In this document: piece by piece, positions 7,639 to 14,401 of the stretch
Layout of the letters: each line of letters begins with the position of its first letter
How positions within the stretch are numbered: the first letter of the stretch is position 1
Assembly (NCBI GenBank): GCA_951800675.1
Contig: CATOKC010000046.1
Coordinates: forward strand, 1-23,823
Source of the DNA: an uncultured Oscillibacter sp.
GTDB taxonomy: Bacteria > Bacillota_A > Clostridia > Oscillospirales > Oscillospiraceae
Reading direction: 5' to 3'
DNA length: 23,823 nt
Position numbers and translations under genes: made by a program
Notes under the pieces: model-generated
The model's database searches: none
The model's input: only the letters and a program-made list of their open reading frames with translations
What the model was told of the DNA's origin: nothing

Positions 7639-8007
7639 ATGAAAGTTCTGGAAACCAAGAACGCCCCCGGCGCCATCGGCCCCTACTCCCAGGGTTTTGA
7701 AGTGAACGGCTTTGTCTACACCTCCGGCCAGATTCCCGTGGACCCCGCCACCGGCGAGGTGCCCGTCGGCATCGCCGCCCAGGCGGAGCAGAGCTGCAAG
7801 AACGTGGGCGCCATCCTGGAGGCCGCCGGAGCCGGCTTCGACAAGGTCTTCAAGACCACCTGCTTCCTGGCGGACATGGGCGACTTCGCCGCCTTCAACG
7901 AGGTCTACGCCAAGTACTTCACCTCCAAGCCCGCCCGCTCCTGCGTGGCCGTGAAGGACCTGCCCAAGGGCGTCCTCTGTGAGATCGAGGCCATCGCCGC
8001 GAAGTAA
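7639..8007 (+). CDS. ridA: RidA family reactive enamine/imine deaminase
   Basis: RidA hydrolyses reactive 2-aminoacrylate-type enamines released by PLP enzymes, protecting cellular PLP enzymes. The 122-residue length is typical. Visible marks are APGAIGPYSQG (9-19), the TSGQIPVDPATGE strand-loop, KTTCFLADMGDFAAFNEVY, the catalytic Arg100 in PARSCVAV, and the CEIEAIA C-terminus. The ATG at 7639 is chosen over the upstream in-frame start because AAAAAGGAGA ends about 8 bases before it and homologues begin here. A strong terminator follows. The C-terminal signature with Arg105-equivalent marks it as a true RidA rather than an Rid2-7 paralogue. Confidence 0.95.
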   Translation: MKVLETKNAPGAIGPYSQGFEVNGFVYTSGQIPVDPATGEVPVGIAAQAEQSCKNVGAILEAAGAGFDKVFKTTCFLADMGDFAAFNEVYAKYFTSKPARSCVAVKDLPKGVLCEIEAIAAK

Positions 8008-8019
8008 GTTTTTCTGGAT

Positions 8020-8055
8020 AAAAAGGTCCCCTTCCGCCTGGAGGGGGATCTTTTT
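8020..8055 (+). terminator. rho-independent terminator after ridA
   Basis: AAAAAGGTCCCC (8020-8031) pairs with GGGGATCTTTTT (8044-8055) with one G-T pair, ending in TTTTT. It sits 12 bases after the ridA stop. Confidence 0.85.
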
Positions 8056-8105
8056 GCGTTGATCCGTCTTGCAAACTTGTGAACGGCAAAAGAGGGCTTG
8101 CGCCG

Positions 8106-8135
8106 CAAAAAGGACCCGCTTTCAGCGGGTCCTTT
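8106..8135 (-). terminator. rho-independent terminator of the der-plsY-gpsA operon
   Basis: A perfect 12-bp stem, AAAGGACCCGCT (8109-8120) with AGCGGGTCCTTT (8124-8135), has a 3-base loop. Read on the minus strand it ends in TTTTT (8111-8107). It is 23 bases beyond the gpsA stop. Confidence 0.9.
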
Positions 8136-8158
8136 CGCCTGTCCTTATCAAACAGGCC

Positions 8159-9163
8159 TCACAGCCAGACGGTTCCCAAAAGCTCATCCTTCCCCGGGCG
8201 GCCCATCAGCTCCGGGACCACATCCCGGGCCTGTCTGCCCTGGTACAGCACCTCATAGGCGCACCGGCAAATGGGCATCTCCACGCCCTCCCGTTCCGCC
8301 AGCTGATGGACGCTCTCAGCGGCGTAGTAGCCCTCTACCACCGCGCCCACCTCCTCCATGGCCTCTTGAACGCGTTTGCCCTGGCCGATGAGGATGCCCG
8401 CCCGGTTGTTCCGGGAGTGCATGGAGGTGCAGGTGACGATCAGGTCTCCCATACCCGCAAGCCCCCCGAAGGTCTGGCGGATACCACCCAGGTGCTCCCC
8501 CAAGCGGGTGATCTCCGCCATGGCCCGGGTCATCAGCAGGGCCTTTGTGTTGTCTTGAAAGCCCAGGCCCGCGCAGATGCCGCAGCTGAGGGCTATGACG
8601 TTTTTCAGCGCCGCCGCCAGCTCCACGCCCACAATGTCCACGCTGGTGTAAACCCGGAAGCAGTCGCTCATAAAGGCATCCTGCACAAAGCAGGCCCCCT
8701 TCCGGTCCGGGCAGGCGGCCACGCAGGCCGTGGGCAGCCGGAGGCCCACCTCCTCCGCGTGCGAGGGACCGGAGAGCGCCACCACCCGGCAGATGTCCCC
8801 GACAGCCTCCCGCAGAACCTGACTCATCCTCAGGTTTGTGTCCCGTTCAATGCCCTTGGAAACCGTCACCAGAATCGTCTCCGGCCGCAGATAGGAGGCA
8901 ATCCGCTTCCCCGTCTCTCGGACGGCGAAGGAGGGGCTGGCGCAGACCACCAGCTCCGCCCCCTCCAGACAATTCAGGTCCCCGGTGACGTTCAGAGTCT
9001 CCGGCAGGGGGATGCCTTTTAACAGGGGATTCACCCGGGTCCGGGCCATCTCCTCCGCCTTGGCGGGAGTCCGGGACCAGAGGGTCACGTCGTGCCCGTT
9101 GTCGCAGAGAACCAGCGCCAGAGCCGTGCCCCAGCCGCCGGTCCCCAATACCACCGCTTTCAT
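8159..9163 (-). CDS. gpsA: glycerol-3-phosphate dehydrogenase (NAD(P)+)
   Basis: GpsA reduces dihydroxyacetone phosphate to sn-glycerol 3-phosphate, the backbone acceptor for phospholipids. The 334-residue protein has the Rossmann motif GTGGWGTALA (7-16), SKGIE, the LSGPSHAEEV loop, the catalytic lysine region AALKNVIALSCGICAGLGFQDN, and TRAMAEITRLGEHLGG / GLAGMGDLIVTC. Length is standard. Its ATG shares ATGA with the plsY stop and has AAGGAGGG six bases upstream. Placement after plsY is functionally coherent: GpsA makes the acceptor that PlsY acylates. Confidence 0.97.
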   Translation of the reverse strand: MKAVVLGTGGWGTALALVLCDNGHDVTLWSRTPAKAEEMARTRVNPLLKGIPLPETLNVTGDLNCLEGAELVVCASPSFAVRETGKRIASYLRPETILVTVSKGIERDTNLRMSQVLREAVGDICRVVALSGPSHAEEVGLRLPTACVAACPDRKGACFVQDAFMSDCFRVYTSVDIVGVELAAALKNVIALSCGICAGLGFQDNTKALLMTRAMAEITRLGEHLGGIRQTFGGLAGMGDLIVTCTSMHSRNNRAGILIGQGKRVQEAMEEVGAVVEGYYAAESVHQLAEREGVEMPICRCAYEVLYQGRQARDVVPELMGRPGKDELLGTVWL

Positions 9164-9798
9164 GTGCCACCCTCCTTTTTATGATGAAGCGAAAACTTGT
9201 TCTCATTCCCCGCCAGCAGCCGCCGGATGTTGGCCCGGTGCTGCCAGACCACCAGCCCCCCCAGGAGAAAGGCAAGCACCACAACCCGGACCTCCGGGAA
9301 GCAGTACCAGCTGATAAAGGGGAAGCTGACCCCGGCCCACAGGGAACCCAGGGAGACATACCGGGTCAGGGCCGTCAAGATCAGGAAGCCCCCCCAAACC
9401 ACCAGGGCGACGCGCCAATCGATCATCAGGGCAATGGTGCCTCCGGAGAGGATGCCCTTGCCGCCCTTGAAGTGGAACATGCAGGGGAACATGTGGCCCA
9501 GCAGGCAGAACAGGCCCGCCCAGTACTTGGCCGTCACGGCCCCGCCGAACACGGTACTGGTCAGCAGCACGGCAAGCATCGCTTTCAGCACGTCGCAGAG
9601 AATCACCACAAAGGTCAGACCGCCGCCAAAGGTCCGGTGAAAATTCGTCAGTCCGGCGTTTCCGCTGCCGTGGTTCCGTACATCGTCCCGGAGGATATAC
9701 TTGGACACAATCACCGCGCCGTTGAAGCAGCCCAGAAAATAGGACACCACGGCCGTTCCGCCATAGATTAGGAGCATCGCCAGCCACAGGTTCTCCAT
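9160..9798 (-). CDS. plsY: acyl-phosphate:glycerol-3-phosphate acyltransferase PlsY
   Basis: PlsY transfers an acyl group from acyl-phosphate (made by PlsX) to the sn-1 position of glycerol-3-phosphate at the membrane. All three family motifs are present: GSGNAG (44-49), KGGKG (111-115) and HRANIRRLLAGNE (about 188-200), among several membrane helices. A TTG two codons upstream overlaps the der stop, but the ATG at 9796-9798 is preferred because GGAGG (9806-9810) lies 7 bases before it and only 1 base before the TTG. The product is then 212 residues, slightly longer than many PlsY, with a basic tail HHKKEGG. It sits between der and gpsA in one operon. Confidence 0.96.
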   Translation of the reverse strand: MENLWLAMLLIYGGTAVVSYFLGCFNGAVIVSKYILRDDVRNHGSGNAGLTNFHRTFGGGLTFVVILCDVLKAMLAVLLTSTVFGGAVTAKYWAGLFCLLGHMFPCMFHFKGGKGILSGGTIALMIDWRVALVVWGGFLILTALTRYVSLGSLWAGVSFPFISWYCFPEVRVVVLAFLLGGLVVWQHRANIRRLLAGNENKFSLHHKKEGGT

Positions 9799-9800
9799 AC

Positions 9801-11129
9801 TCAAACCTCCTTATCGCCCCTCTGCCGAACGGAAATTTTGATGGGCGTTCCCTCCAGGCCGAAGGTGTTTCGGACGCAGTTCTCCAGATACCGCTGATAG
9901 GAAAAGTGGAACAGCTTCGTGTCGTTGCAAAAAATCACGTAGTGGGGCGGCTTCACCCCCACCTGGGTCATATAGTAGATTTTCAGCCGCCGCCCCTTGT
10001 CCGTGGGGGGCTGGACCCGGGTCTGGGCGTCCGCCAGCACGTCGTTCAGCATACCCGTGGTGATCCGGGTGGCCGCCTGGTTGGACACATAGTCAATGAG
10101 CTCAAAAAGCCGGTCCACCCGCTGGCCCGTCTTGGCGGAGATGAAGAGGATGGGGGCGTAGGCCATGAAGCTCAGGCCCTCCTGGACCTCCTTGCGCATG
10201 CGGTCCATGGTCTTGCCGTCCTTTTCCACCAGGTCCCACTTGTTCACCACGATGATGCTGGCCTTCCCCGCCTCGTGGGCCAGGCCCGCCACCTTCGTGT
10301 CCTGCTCCGTGACCCCCTCCGTGGCGTCAATCAGAATCAGGCACACGTCCGAGCGCTCGATAGCCATGGTGGCCCGGAGGACGCTGTACTTTTCGATGGC
10401 CTCCTCCACCTTGCTCTTCCGCCGGAGGCCCGCCGTGTCGATGAAGACGAATTTGCCCTTGTCGTTTTCAAACCGGGAGTCGATGGCGTCCCGGGTGGTG
10501 CCCGCCACGTCGGAGACGATTACCCGCTCCTCCCCCAGGATTTTGTTCACCAGGGAGGACTTTCCCGCGTTGGGCTTCCCGATAACCGCCACCTTGATGG
10601 CGTCGTCCTCCTCTTCCTCCCCGTCCTCCGGCGGGAAGTACTGGAGGCAGGCGTCCAACAGGTCCCCGGTTCCGTGGCCGTGGACGGCGGAGACGGCGAT
10701 GGGGTCCCCCAGCCCCAGGTTGTAGAACTCGTAGAAATCCGGGTCCGGGGCCCCGGTGGAGTCCATTTTGTTCACCGCCAGGACGATGGGCTTCCCGCTG
10801 CGCAGCAGCATGGCGGCCACCTCCTGGTCCGAGGCGGTGAGGCCTGTCCGAATGTCGGTCAGAAAGACAATCACGGTGGCGGTCTCGATGGCGGTCCGGG
10901 CCTGGTCCCGCATGAACTCCAGAATCTGGCTGTCCGTCCGGGGCTCGATGCCGCCGGTGTCCACCAGGGTGAAGGCCCGGCCGCACCAGTCGGATTCCCC
11001 GTAGATGCGGTCCCGGGTGACGCCGGGGGTATCCTCCACGATGGACAGGCGTTTCCCGATGATTTTATTGAACAGCATGGACTTGCCCACGTTGGGGCGG
11101 CCCACGATGGCGATGATAGGCTTTGGCAT
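9801..11129 (-). CDS. der: ribosome biogenesis GTPase Der (EngA)
   Basis: Der acts in maturation of the 50S subunit. The 442-residue protein has two tandem G domains and a KH-like C-terminal domain. The first has GRPNVGKS (10-17), DTPGVTRDR, DTGG and NKMD. The second has GKPNAGKSS (about 180), DVAGTTRDAID, DTAGLRRKSKVE and NKWDLVEKD. The tail carries the usual RRLKIYYMTQVGVKPPHYVIF stretch and a basic end. The ATG at 11127-11129 is chosen because GGGAGGG lies just upstream and homologues begin MPKPIIAIVGRPNVGK; the open frame upstream of it is non-coding leader. It is first in the der-plsY-gpsA operon. Confidence 0.97.
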   Translation of the reverse strand: MPKPIIAIVGRPNVGKSMLFNKIIGKRLSIVEDTPGVTRDRIYGESDWCGRAFTLVDTGGIEPRTDSQILEFMRDQARTAIETATVIVFLTDIRTGLTASDQEVAAMLLRSGKPIVLAVNKMDSTGAPDPDFYEFYNLGLGDPIAVSAVHGHGTGDLLDACLQYFPPEDGEEEEDDAIKVAVIGKPNAGKSSLVNKILGEERVIVSDVAGTTRDAIDSRFENDKGKFVFIDTAGLRRKSKVEEAIEKYSVLRATMAIERSDVCLILIDATEGVTEQDTKVAGLAHEAGKASIIVVNKWDLVEKDGKTMDRMRKEVQEGLSFMAYAPILFISAKTGQRVDRLFELIDYVSNQAATRITTGMLNDVLADAQTRVQPPTDKGRRLKIYYMTQVGVKPPHYVIFCNDTKLFHFSYQRYLENCVRNTFGLEGTPIKISVRQRGDKEV

Positions 11130-11143
11130 ACGGCATCCCTCCC

Positions 11144-11159
11144 GGCGGCGCGCGCCGCC
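11144..11159. repeat. 16-base perfect palindrome in the der leader, touching the ribosome site
   Basis: GGCGGCGCGCGCCGCC is its own reverse complement. On the minus strand it lies between the promoter and the GGGAGGG of der, leaving no gap to the ribosome site. It is all G and C and could form a very stable mRNA hairpin or be a protein site. No U-tract follows, so it is not a terminator. Confidence 0.6.
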
Positions 11160-11189
11160 TTGTTTTTTGAAACACATAAATCCAGTCTC

Positions 11190-11218
11190 ATTATAACCGG
11201 GATGGGCCAAAGGCGCAA
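11190..11218 (-). promoter_or_regulatory. probable promoter of der-plsY-gpsA
   Basis: On the minus strand TTGCGC (11218-11213), 17 bases, then TATAAT (11195-11190). The -10 is perfect and the -35 matches only the TTG. The leader is about 55-60 bases and contains the GC palindrome. Confidence 0.6.
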
Positions 11219-11240
11219 GGAAAATCTTTTCGGAAATGGG

Positions 11241-11267
11241 AAAAGGCGGAGGCTGAATACCTCCGCC
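11241..11267 (-). terminator. terminator of the GntR-ABC exporter operon
   Basis: GGCGGAGG (11245-11252) pairs perfectly with CCTCCGCC (11260-11267). On the minus strand it is followed by TTTT. It lies 11 bases after the permease stop and just upstream of the der promoter. Confidence 0.75.
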
Positions 11268-11278
11268 CTGGAAAAATC

Positions 11279-11923
11279 TTATTTTCTCCGGCAGTACCCG
11301 GCGACGCTGAGAGCCAGGGAGAGAAGGAACATCCCCGCCAGAGCCAGCGCTCCCATCAGCAGGAGGGAGCCAGGGTCCGCCACCAGACCCGTCAGGTCCG
11401 CCACGGCCCACCAGCCGTCCTCAAAATTCTTGATGGCGTAAAAAAACAGGAAGGCTAGGGGCAGGCTGGTAAACTGGGCAATCTGGCTTCCAAACCAGTA
11501 GTAAAAGGGCAGGCTGAACACCGCGAAGACCGGGGGAACTATGATAGCCGCCACTACCGACAGTCCCAGCACCTCCGGCCAAAAGGTCCAGTACACGGCG
11601 AAAGCCGCCAGATTCGATACCACGGCCCCCGCGACGCTGACCAGCACCGTCAGCAGCAAAGCGGCGTACTTCCCCGCCATCACCTTCCCCACGCCCACCG
11701 GCATGGTCCGCTGATAGCTCCTCCAGGCCGTCTTCTCCTCCTTCTCCAGGGCTGTGAGGTGCAGTAGGCCCACCATCATATCCAGGGCAAACGAGAACAG
11801 CATTCCGGCGTAAGCGCCGCTTTTGACCGCGAACAGGACCAAAAGCCCCCCCAGCACCAGCAGGACGATTTTGTCGATCCCCTTGAAAAACAGGCACAGG
11901 TCCTTATAAATCATTCCTCGCAT
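11279..11923 (-). CDS. ABC-2 type transporter permease subunit
   Basis: This 214-residue protein has about six hydrophobic helices and starts MRGMIYKDLCLFFKG, the N-terminal helix typical of the Firmicutes ABC-2 permease family (ABC2_membrane_5-like). A charged loop with LEKEEKTAWRSYQRTMP follows the second helix, a conserved feature of that family. It forms an exporter with the ATPase immediately upstream. The substrate is unknown; GntR-linked exporters of this kind often respond to cell-wall antibiotics or peptides. The first ATG (11921-11923) overlaps the ATPase end by 13 bases and is favoured because GGGGGAA lies about 5 bases upstream. An ATG at 11914, sharing ATGA with the ATPase stop, is the alternative. 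Confidence 0.88.
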   Translation of the reverse strand: MRGMIYKDLCLFFKGIDKIVLLVLGGLLVLFAVKSGAYAGMLFSFALDMMVGLLHLTALEKEEKTAWRSYQRTMPVGVGKVMAGKYAALLLTVLVSVAGAVVSNLAAFAVYWTFWPEVLGLSVVAAIIVPPVFAVFSLPFYYWFGSQIAQFTSLPLAFLFFYAIKNFEDGWWAVADLTGLVADPGSLLLMGALALAGMFLLSLALSVAGYCRRK

Positions 11924-12768
11924 GACGCTTCCCCCTTGATATAAAACAGCATGATGTCCTCCAGGGATGCGGCGTCCGCCACGGCCTTGGGATACTTCCG
12001 CCCAGCGGCGGCCCGGTCCCGGACCAGGTACTCCGCGCTGACCTCGGTCTCCCGCCGGACGATGTAATCCCCCGGCTCCACCTCCGTGCCCTTGCCGCAG
12101 CGGAGGATGCCATAGCTATCCACCAGTGTGTCCTTCTCCTCCTCGAACACAATTTTTCCCTGATGAATCAAGACCACGTAGTCCGCCACCTTCTGAATGT
12201 CCGAGGTAATATGGGAGGAGAAGAGCACAGAATGTTCCTCGTCCTGGATAAAATCCAGCAGGATGTCCAGAATCTCGTCCCGGATCACCGGATCCAGGCC
12301 CGCCGTGGCCTCGTCCAGAATCAGCAGCCGGGGCCGGTGGGCCAAGGCGGCGGCAATGGACAGCTTCATCTTCATGCCCTTGGAAAAGGTTTTGACCCGC
12401 TTCCGCTCCGGCAGGCCGAAGCGCTTCAAATAGCCTCGGTACGCTTGGCCGTCCCAGACGGAATACACCCCGGAGAGGACTTTTTCCACGTCCAGAGGCG
12501 TGAATACCTCCGGGAAATTACAGGCGTCGAACACCACGCCCAGGTCATTTTTCACGGCGGGGCCGGCGTGATCCCGGCCCAGAAGCTCCACGGTCCCACC
12601 GTCTTTTTTCAGATCGTTTAAAATCAGGTGAATGGTGGTGCTCTTCCCCGCGCCGTTTTCCCCAATGAAGCCCACAATGCGCCCCTGAGGCACCTGAAAA
12701 GACACGCGGTCCAGGGTGAAGTCCGGAAAGCGCTTGGTGAGGTCCCGGACCAAAATGCTGTTTTTCAT
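11911..12768 (-). CDS. ABC transporter ATP-binding protein (ABC-2 exporter)
   Basis: This 285-residue ATPase has Walker A GENGAGKST (36-44), a signature TFSKGMKMKL (about 132-141, the FSKGM variant usual in ABC-2 exporters), Walker B RLLILDEATAGLDP and the switch histidine in VLFSSHIT. An accessory C-terminal region of about 70 residues follows the ATPase core. The ATG at 12766-12768 is chosen over an upstream TTG because AAGGAG lies 7 bases before it. It is coupled to the GntR gene upstream (2-base gap) and the permease downstream (overlap). The three-gene order GntR - ATPase - permease matches YtrA-type regulated exporters. Confidence 0.94.
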   Translation of the reverse strand: MKNSILVRDLTKRFPDFTLDRVSFQVPQGRIVGFIGENGAGKSTTIHLILNDLKKDGGTVELLGRDHAGPAVKNDLGVVFDACNFPEVFTPLDVEKVLSGVYSVWDGQAYRGYLKRFGLPERKRVKTFSKGMKMKLSIAAALAHRPRLLILDEATAGLDPVIRDEILDILLDFIQDEEHSVLFSSHITSDIQKVADYVVLIHQGKIVFEEEKDTLVDSYGILRCGKGTEVEPGDYIVRRETEVSAEYLVRDRAAAGRKYPKAVADAASLEDIMLFYIKGEASCEE

Positions 12769-12770
12769 GC

Positions 12771-13148
12771 TCAATCTCCTTCTTCATAAAACAATGTCAG
12801 GATGCCCGTCAGTTTCTCCAGCGGGATGCCGTGGGAGCGGCCCAGCTCCGCCGCCCTTTGCAGCAGGCCCTCCGCCTCCCGGAGCCGCTCCTCCCGGATA
12901 AACTCCTGATTTTGCGCCGCCACAAAGCTGCCCTTGCCGGAGACCGTCTCGATGAAGCCGTCCCGGGTCAGGTCCTCATAGGCCCGCTGGACCGTGATAA
13001 CGCTGAGGTGGAGCTCCTTCGCCAGGGCCCGCATAGAGGGCAGGGCCTCCCCGGCGGTTAAGGTTCCGTCCATGATCTGCGTCTTGATCTGCTGGCAAAT
13101 CTGCTCATAAATCGGTTTGCCGCTGCTGTTGCTGATGAGAATGTCGAT
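12771..13148 (-). CDS. YtrA-type GntR-family repressor, apparent AUC start codon
   Basis: GntR regulator of the short YtrA class, 125 residues. The N-terminal half is the winged helix: ISNSSGKPIYEQI, LTAGEALPSMRALAKEL, TVQRAYEDLTRDGFIETVSGKG. The tail is about 50 residues of helices with no large ligand domain. The conserved family start (xDILISNSSGKPIYEQI) is in frame, but there is no ATG, GTG or TTG before it. The first codon 7 bases after AAGGGGG is ATC (13146-13148), and a TAA lies just upstream (13167-13169). The first canonical start is ATG 13071-13073, which would delete the first 25 residues of the DNA-binding domain. It presumably represses its own operon through the operator at 13180-13200. 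Confidence 0.88.
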   Translation of the reverse strand: MDILISNSSGKPIYEQICQQIKTQIMDGTLTAGEALPSMRALAKELHLSVITVQRAYEDLTRDGFIETVSGKGSFVAAQNQEFIREERLREAEGLLQRAAELGRSHGIPLEKLTGILTLFYEEGD

Positions 13149-13179
13149 AGGATCGCCCCCTTGTATTTACCGTACCTTA

Positions 13180-13200
13180 TGTACTGGTTCGTTAAGTACA
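13180..13200. promoter_or_regulatory. likely GntR operator
   Basis: Perfect inverted repeat TGTACT-N9-AGTACA, spanning the end of the -10 hexamer and the expected transcription start of the GntR-ABC operon. This position is ideal for repression by the product of the first gene. The link to the GntR protein is inferred from position. Confidence 0.75.
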
Positions 13201-13228
13201 CTATAGACGCTCAGAAGCCATTTGTCAA
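13200..13228 (-). promoter_or_regulatory. promoter of the GntR-ABC exporter operon
   Basis: On the minus strand a perfect TTGACA (13228-13223), 17 bases, then TATAGT (13205-13200, 5 of 6). It follows directly after the terminator of the upstream gene, so the operon has its own control. The strong promoter beneath an operator fits a repressor-controlled, inducible exporter. Confidence 0.88.
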
Positions 13229-13239
13229 GAGGGAATCTG

Positions 13240-13266
13240 AAAAAAGAGGGGGAATATTTCCCCCTC
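13240..13266 (-). terminator. terminator of the duplicated-domain protein gene
   Basis: GAGGGGGAA (13246-13254) pairs perfectly with TTCCCCCTC (13258-13266) around a 3-base loop. On the minus strand six T follow (13245-13240). It begins 3 bases after the stop codon. Confidence 0.92.
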
Positions 13267-13268
13267 CG

Positions 13269-14090
13269 TCATTTCCAATAGGCCCAGTCGCTGTCACTGA
13301 CCTCAAGGCCGAGGGCGGTGAGGCTCTGTTCCAGGTCATACACGCGGAAGCTCCCCTCTCTGGCAAACTCAATGGGAGCCATCCCATCCCGCAGAGGCTC
13401 CACCTCCGCCTGCTCGTTCCCTGTTGGCCGCAGCTCCCAGCGGGCCGTCCCATCCTCCGTGGGAGGCGCTTCCAGCACGGTCACTTTCCCGCCGGGATAG
13501 ATGTAGTATGTGTCATAGGGTTCCAGCGGCCGGGAGAGGTCAAAATTTCCAGTGAAGCCCCCTACATAGTGGACACTGGAAATCTCCAGCTTTAAGCCAT
13601 CCTTTTCCACCTCTACGGTCTCTCCCCTCTGTGGGTCCCAGCGGACAAAGCGCAGTACATATACGCTGGACTCCGGGTCGAACACCCCCACAACATCCGG
13701 CACAATCTCCAGAGGCTCCATGCCGTCCACAATATCCAGCCTCCAGTCCTCCCCGTTCCGCATAAATGCCCAGTCCGCAACGAGAACGCCGTCGCTGCCA
13801 TCTTTCATGTCCGCCTCCAGCACCGTGGCCGTGGCCCCGGGATAAACCGTGTAGACCGGGTACTCCCAGAGCTCCGGGCCCCCGTCACGGGAGAAGTCCT
13901 GCCAAATCTCCCGGACATTGGTAATCTCGATCTTCAGCCCGCCGTATTCAAACAGCTCCGTTTCCCCCCTGACCTCCTTCGGAGAATCGAAGGCCGCCCA
14001 GAACGCAAACACCGCCAGCAGGGCGATTCCGGGAAACAGCAGGGATTTATAGCGGTGCACCGGCTTACGGGGACGCTTCATTGAACGCAT
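13269..14090 (-). CDS. membrane-anchored extracytoplasmic protein with tandemly duplicated domain, function unknown
   Basis: The 273-residue product has a basic N-terminus (MRSMKRPRKPVHRYK), one hydrophobic helix at about 17-34 and no lipobox, so it is probably an N-anchored protein facing outward. The rest is two copies of one domain of about 110 residues. ETELFEYGGLKIEITNV (43-59) matches ETVEVEKDGLKLEISSV (157-173), PGATATVLEADMKDG (84-98) matches PGGKVTVLEAPPTEDG (199-214), and DGMEPLEI (122-129) matches DGMAPIEF (235-242). No catalytic residues are evident; a binding or sensory role is possible. The start has AAGGAG 8 bases upstream. It lies alone between two terminators, so it must have its own promoter, which I could not place. 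Confidence 0.8.
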   Translation of the reverse strand: MRSMKRPRKPVHRYKSLLFPGIALLAVFAFWAAFDSPKEVRGETELFEYGGLKIEITNVREIWQDFSRDGGPELWEYPVYTVYPGATATVLEADMKDGSDGVLVADWAFMRNGEDWRLDIVDGMEPLEIVPDVVGVFDPESSVYVLRFVRWDPQRGETVEVEKDGLKLEISSVHYVGGFTGNFDLSRPLEPYDTYYIYPGGKVTVLEAPPTEDGTARWELRPTGNEQAEVEPLRDGMAPIEFAREGSFRVYDLEQSLTALGLEVSDSDWAYWK

Positions 14091-14113
14091 GGATACGCTC
14101 CTTTCCTCCTATG

Positions 14114-14144
14114 AAAAAAGAGAGGGGAGCCCAGCTCCTCTCTC
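14114..14144 (-). terminator. terminator after rpmF
   Basis: GAGAGGGGAGC (14120-14130) pairs with GCTCCTCTCTC (14134-14144) with one imperfect pair and a 3-base loop. On the minus strand TTTTTT follows (14119-14114). It ends the DUF177-rpmF transcript. Confidence 0.87.
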
Positions 14145-14160
14145 TTGATCCAACAGAATC

Positions 14161-14355
14161 TTACTTCGAGACGACGGACTTCACGACCTTGATCTCCCGG
14201 CCGTTGTAAGTACCGCACTCCTGGCACATTCTGTGGGGCAGGTGCATCGCACCGCATTTGGGGCACACCACTAGATTGGGAGCCGCCAGCTTCCAGGTGG
14301 AGCTGCGCCGCTTGTCCCGTCTCGCTTTGGATACTTTACCCTTGGGTACTGCCAT
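14161..14355 (-). CDS. rpmF: 50S ribosomal protein L32 (zinc-binding form)
   Basis: L32 of the large ribosomal subunit, 64 residues. It starts MAVPKGKVSKARRDKRRS, the usual basic tail, and keeps all four zinc cysteines, C31-x2-C34 and C44-x2-C47, so it is the zinc-dependent paralogue rather than a zinc-free substitute. AAGGAGGTG precedes the ATG. It follows the DUF177 gene by 46 bases, the usual bacterial pairing (yceD-rpmF), and is transcribed from the consensus promoter at 14927-14955. Confidence 0.97.
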   Translation of the reverse strand: MAVPKGKVSKARRDKRRSSTWKLAAPNLVVCPKCGAMHLPHRMCQECGTYNGREIKVVKSVVSK

Positions 14356-14401
14356 TGTGACACCTCCTTAATCCTACAAAAGGCGCGGAGCGCGCTTCTC
14401 G

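Noticed and set aside
11130..11411. N-terminal extension of Der by about 94 residues
   Set aside because: The added part is low-complexity, crosses the promoter, palindrome and terminator, and Der homologues start at MPKPIIAIVG.
9906..11441. 511-codon plus-strand open frame opposite der
   Set aside because: It mirrors the der frame and has no recognisable fold; der is unmistakable on the minus strand.
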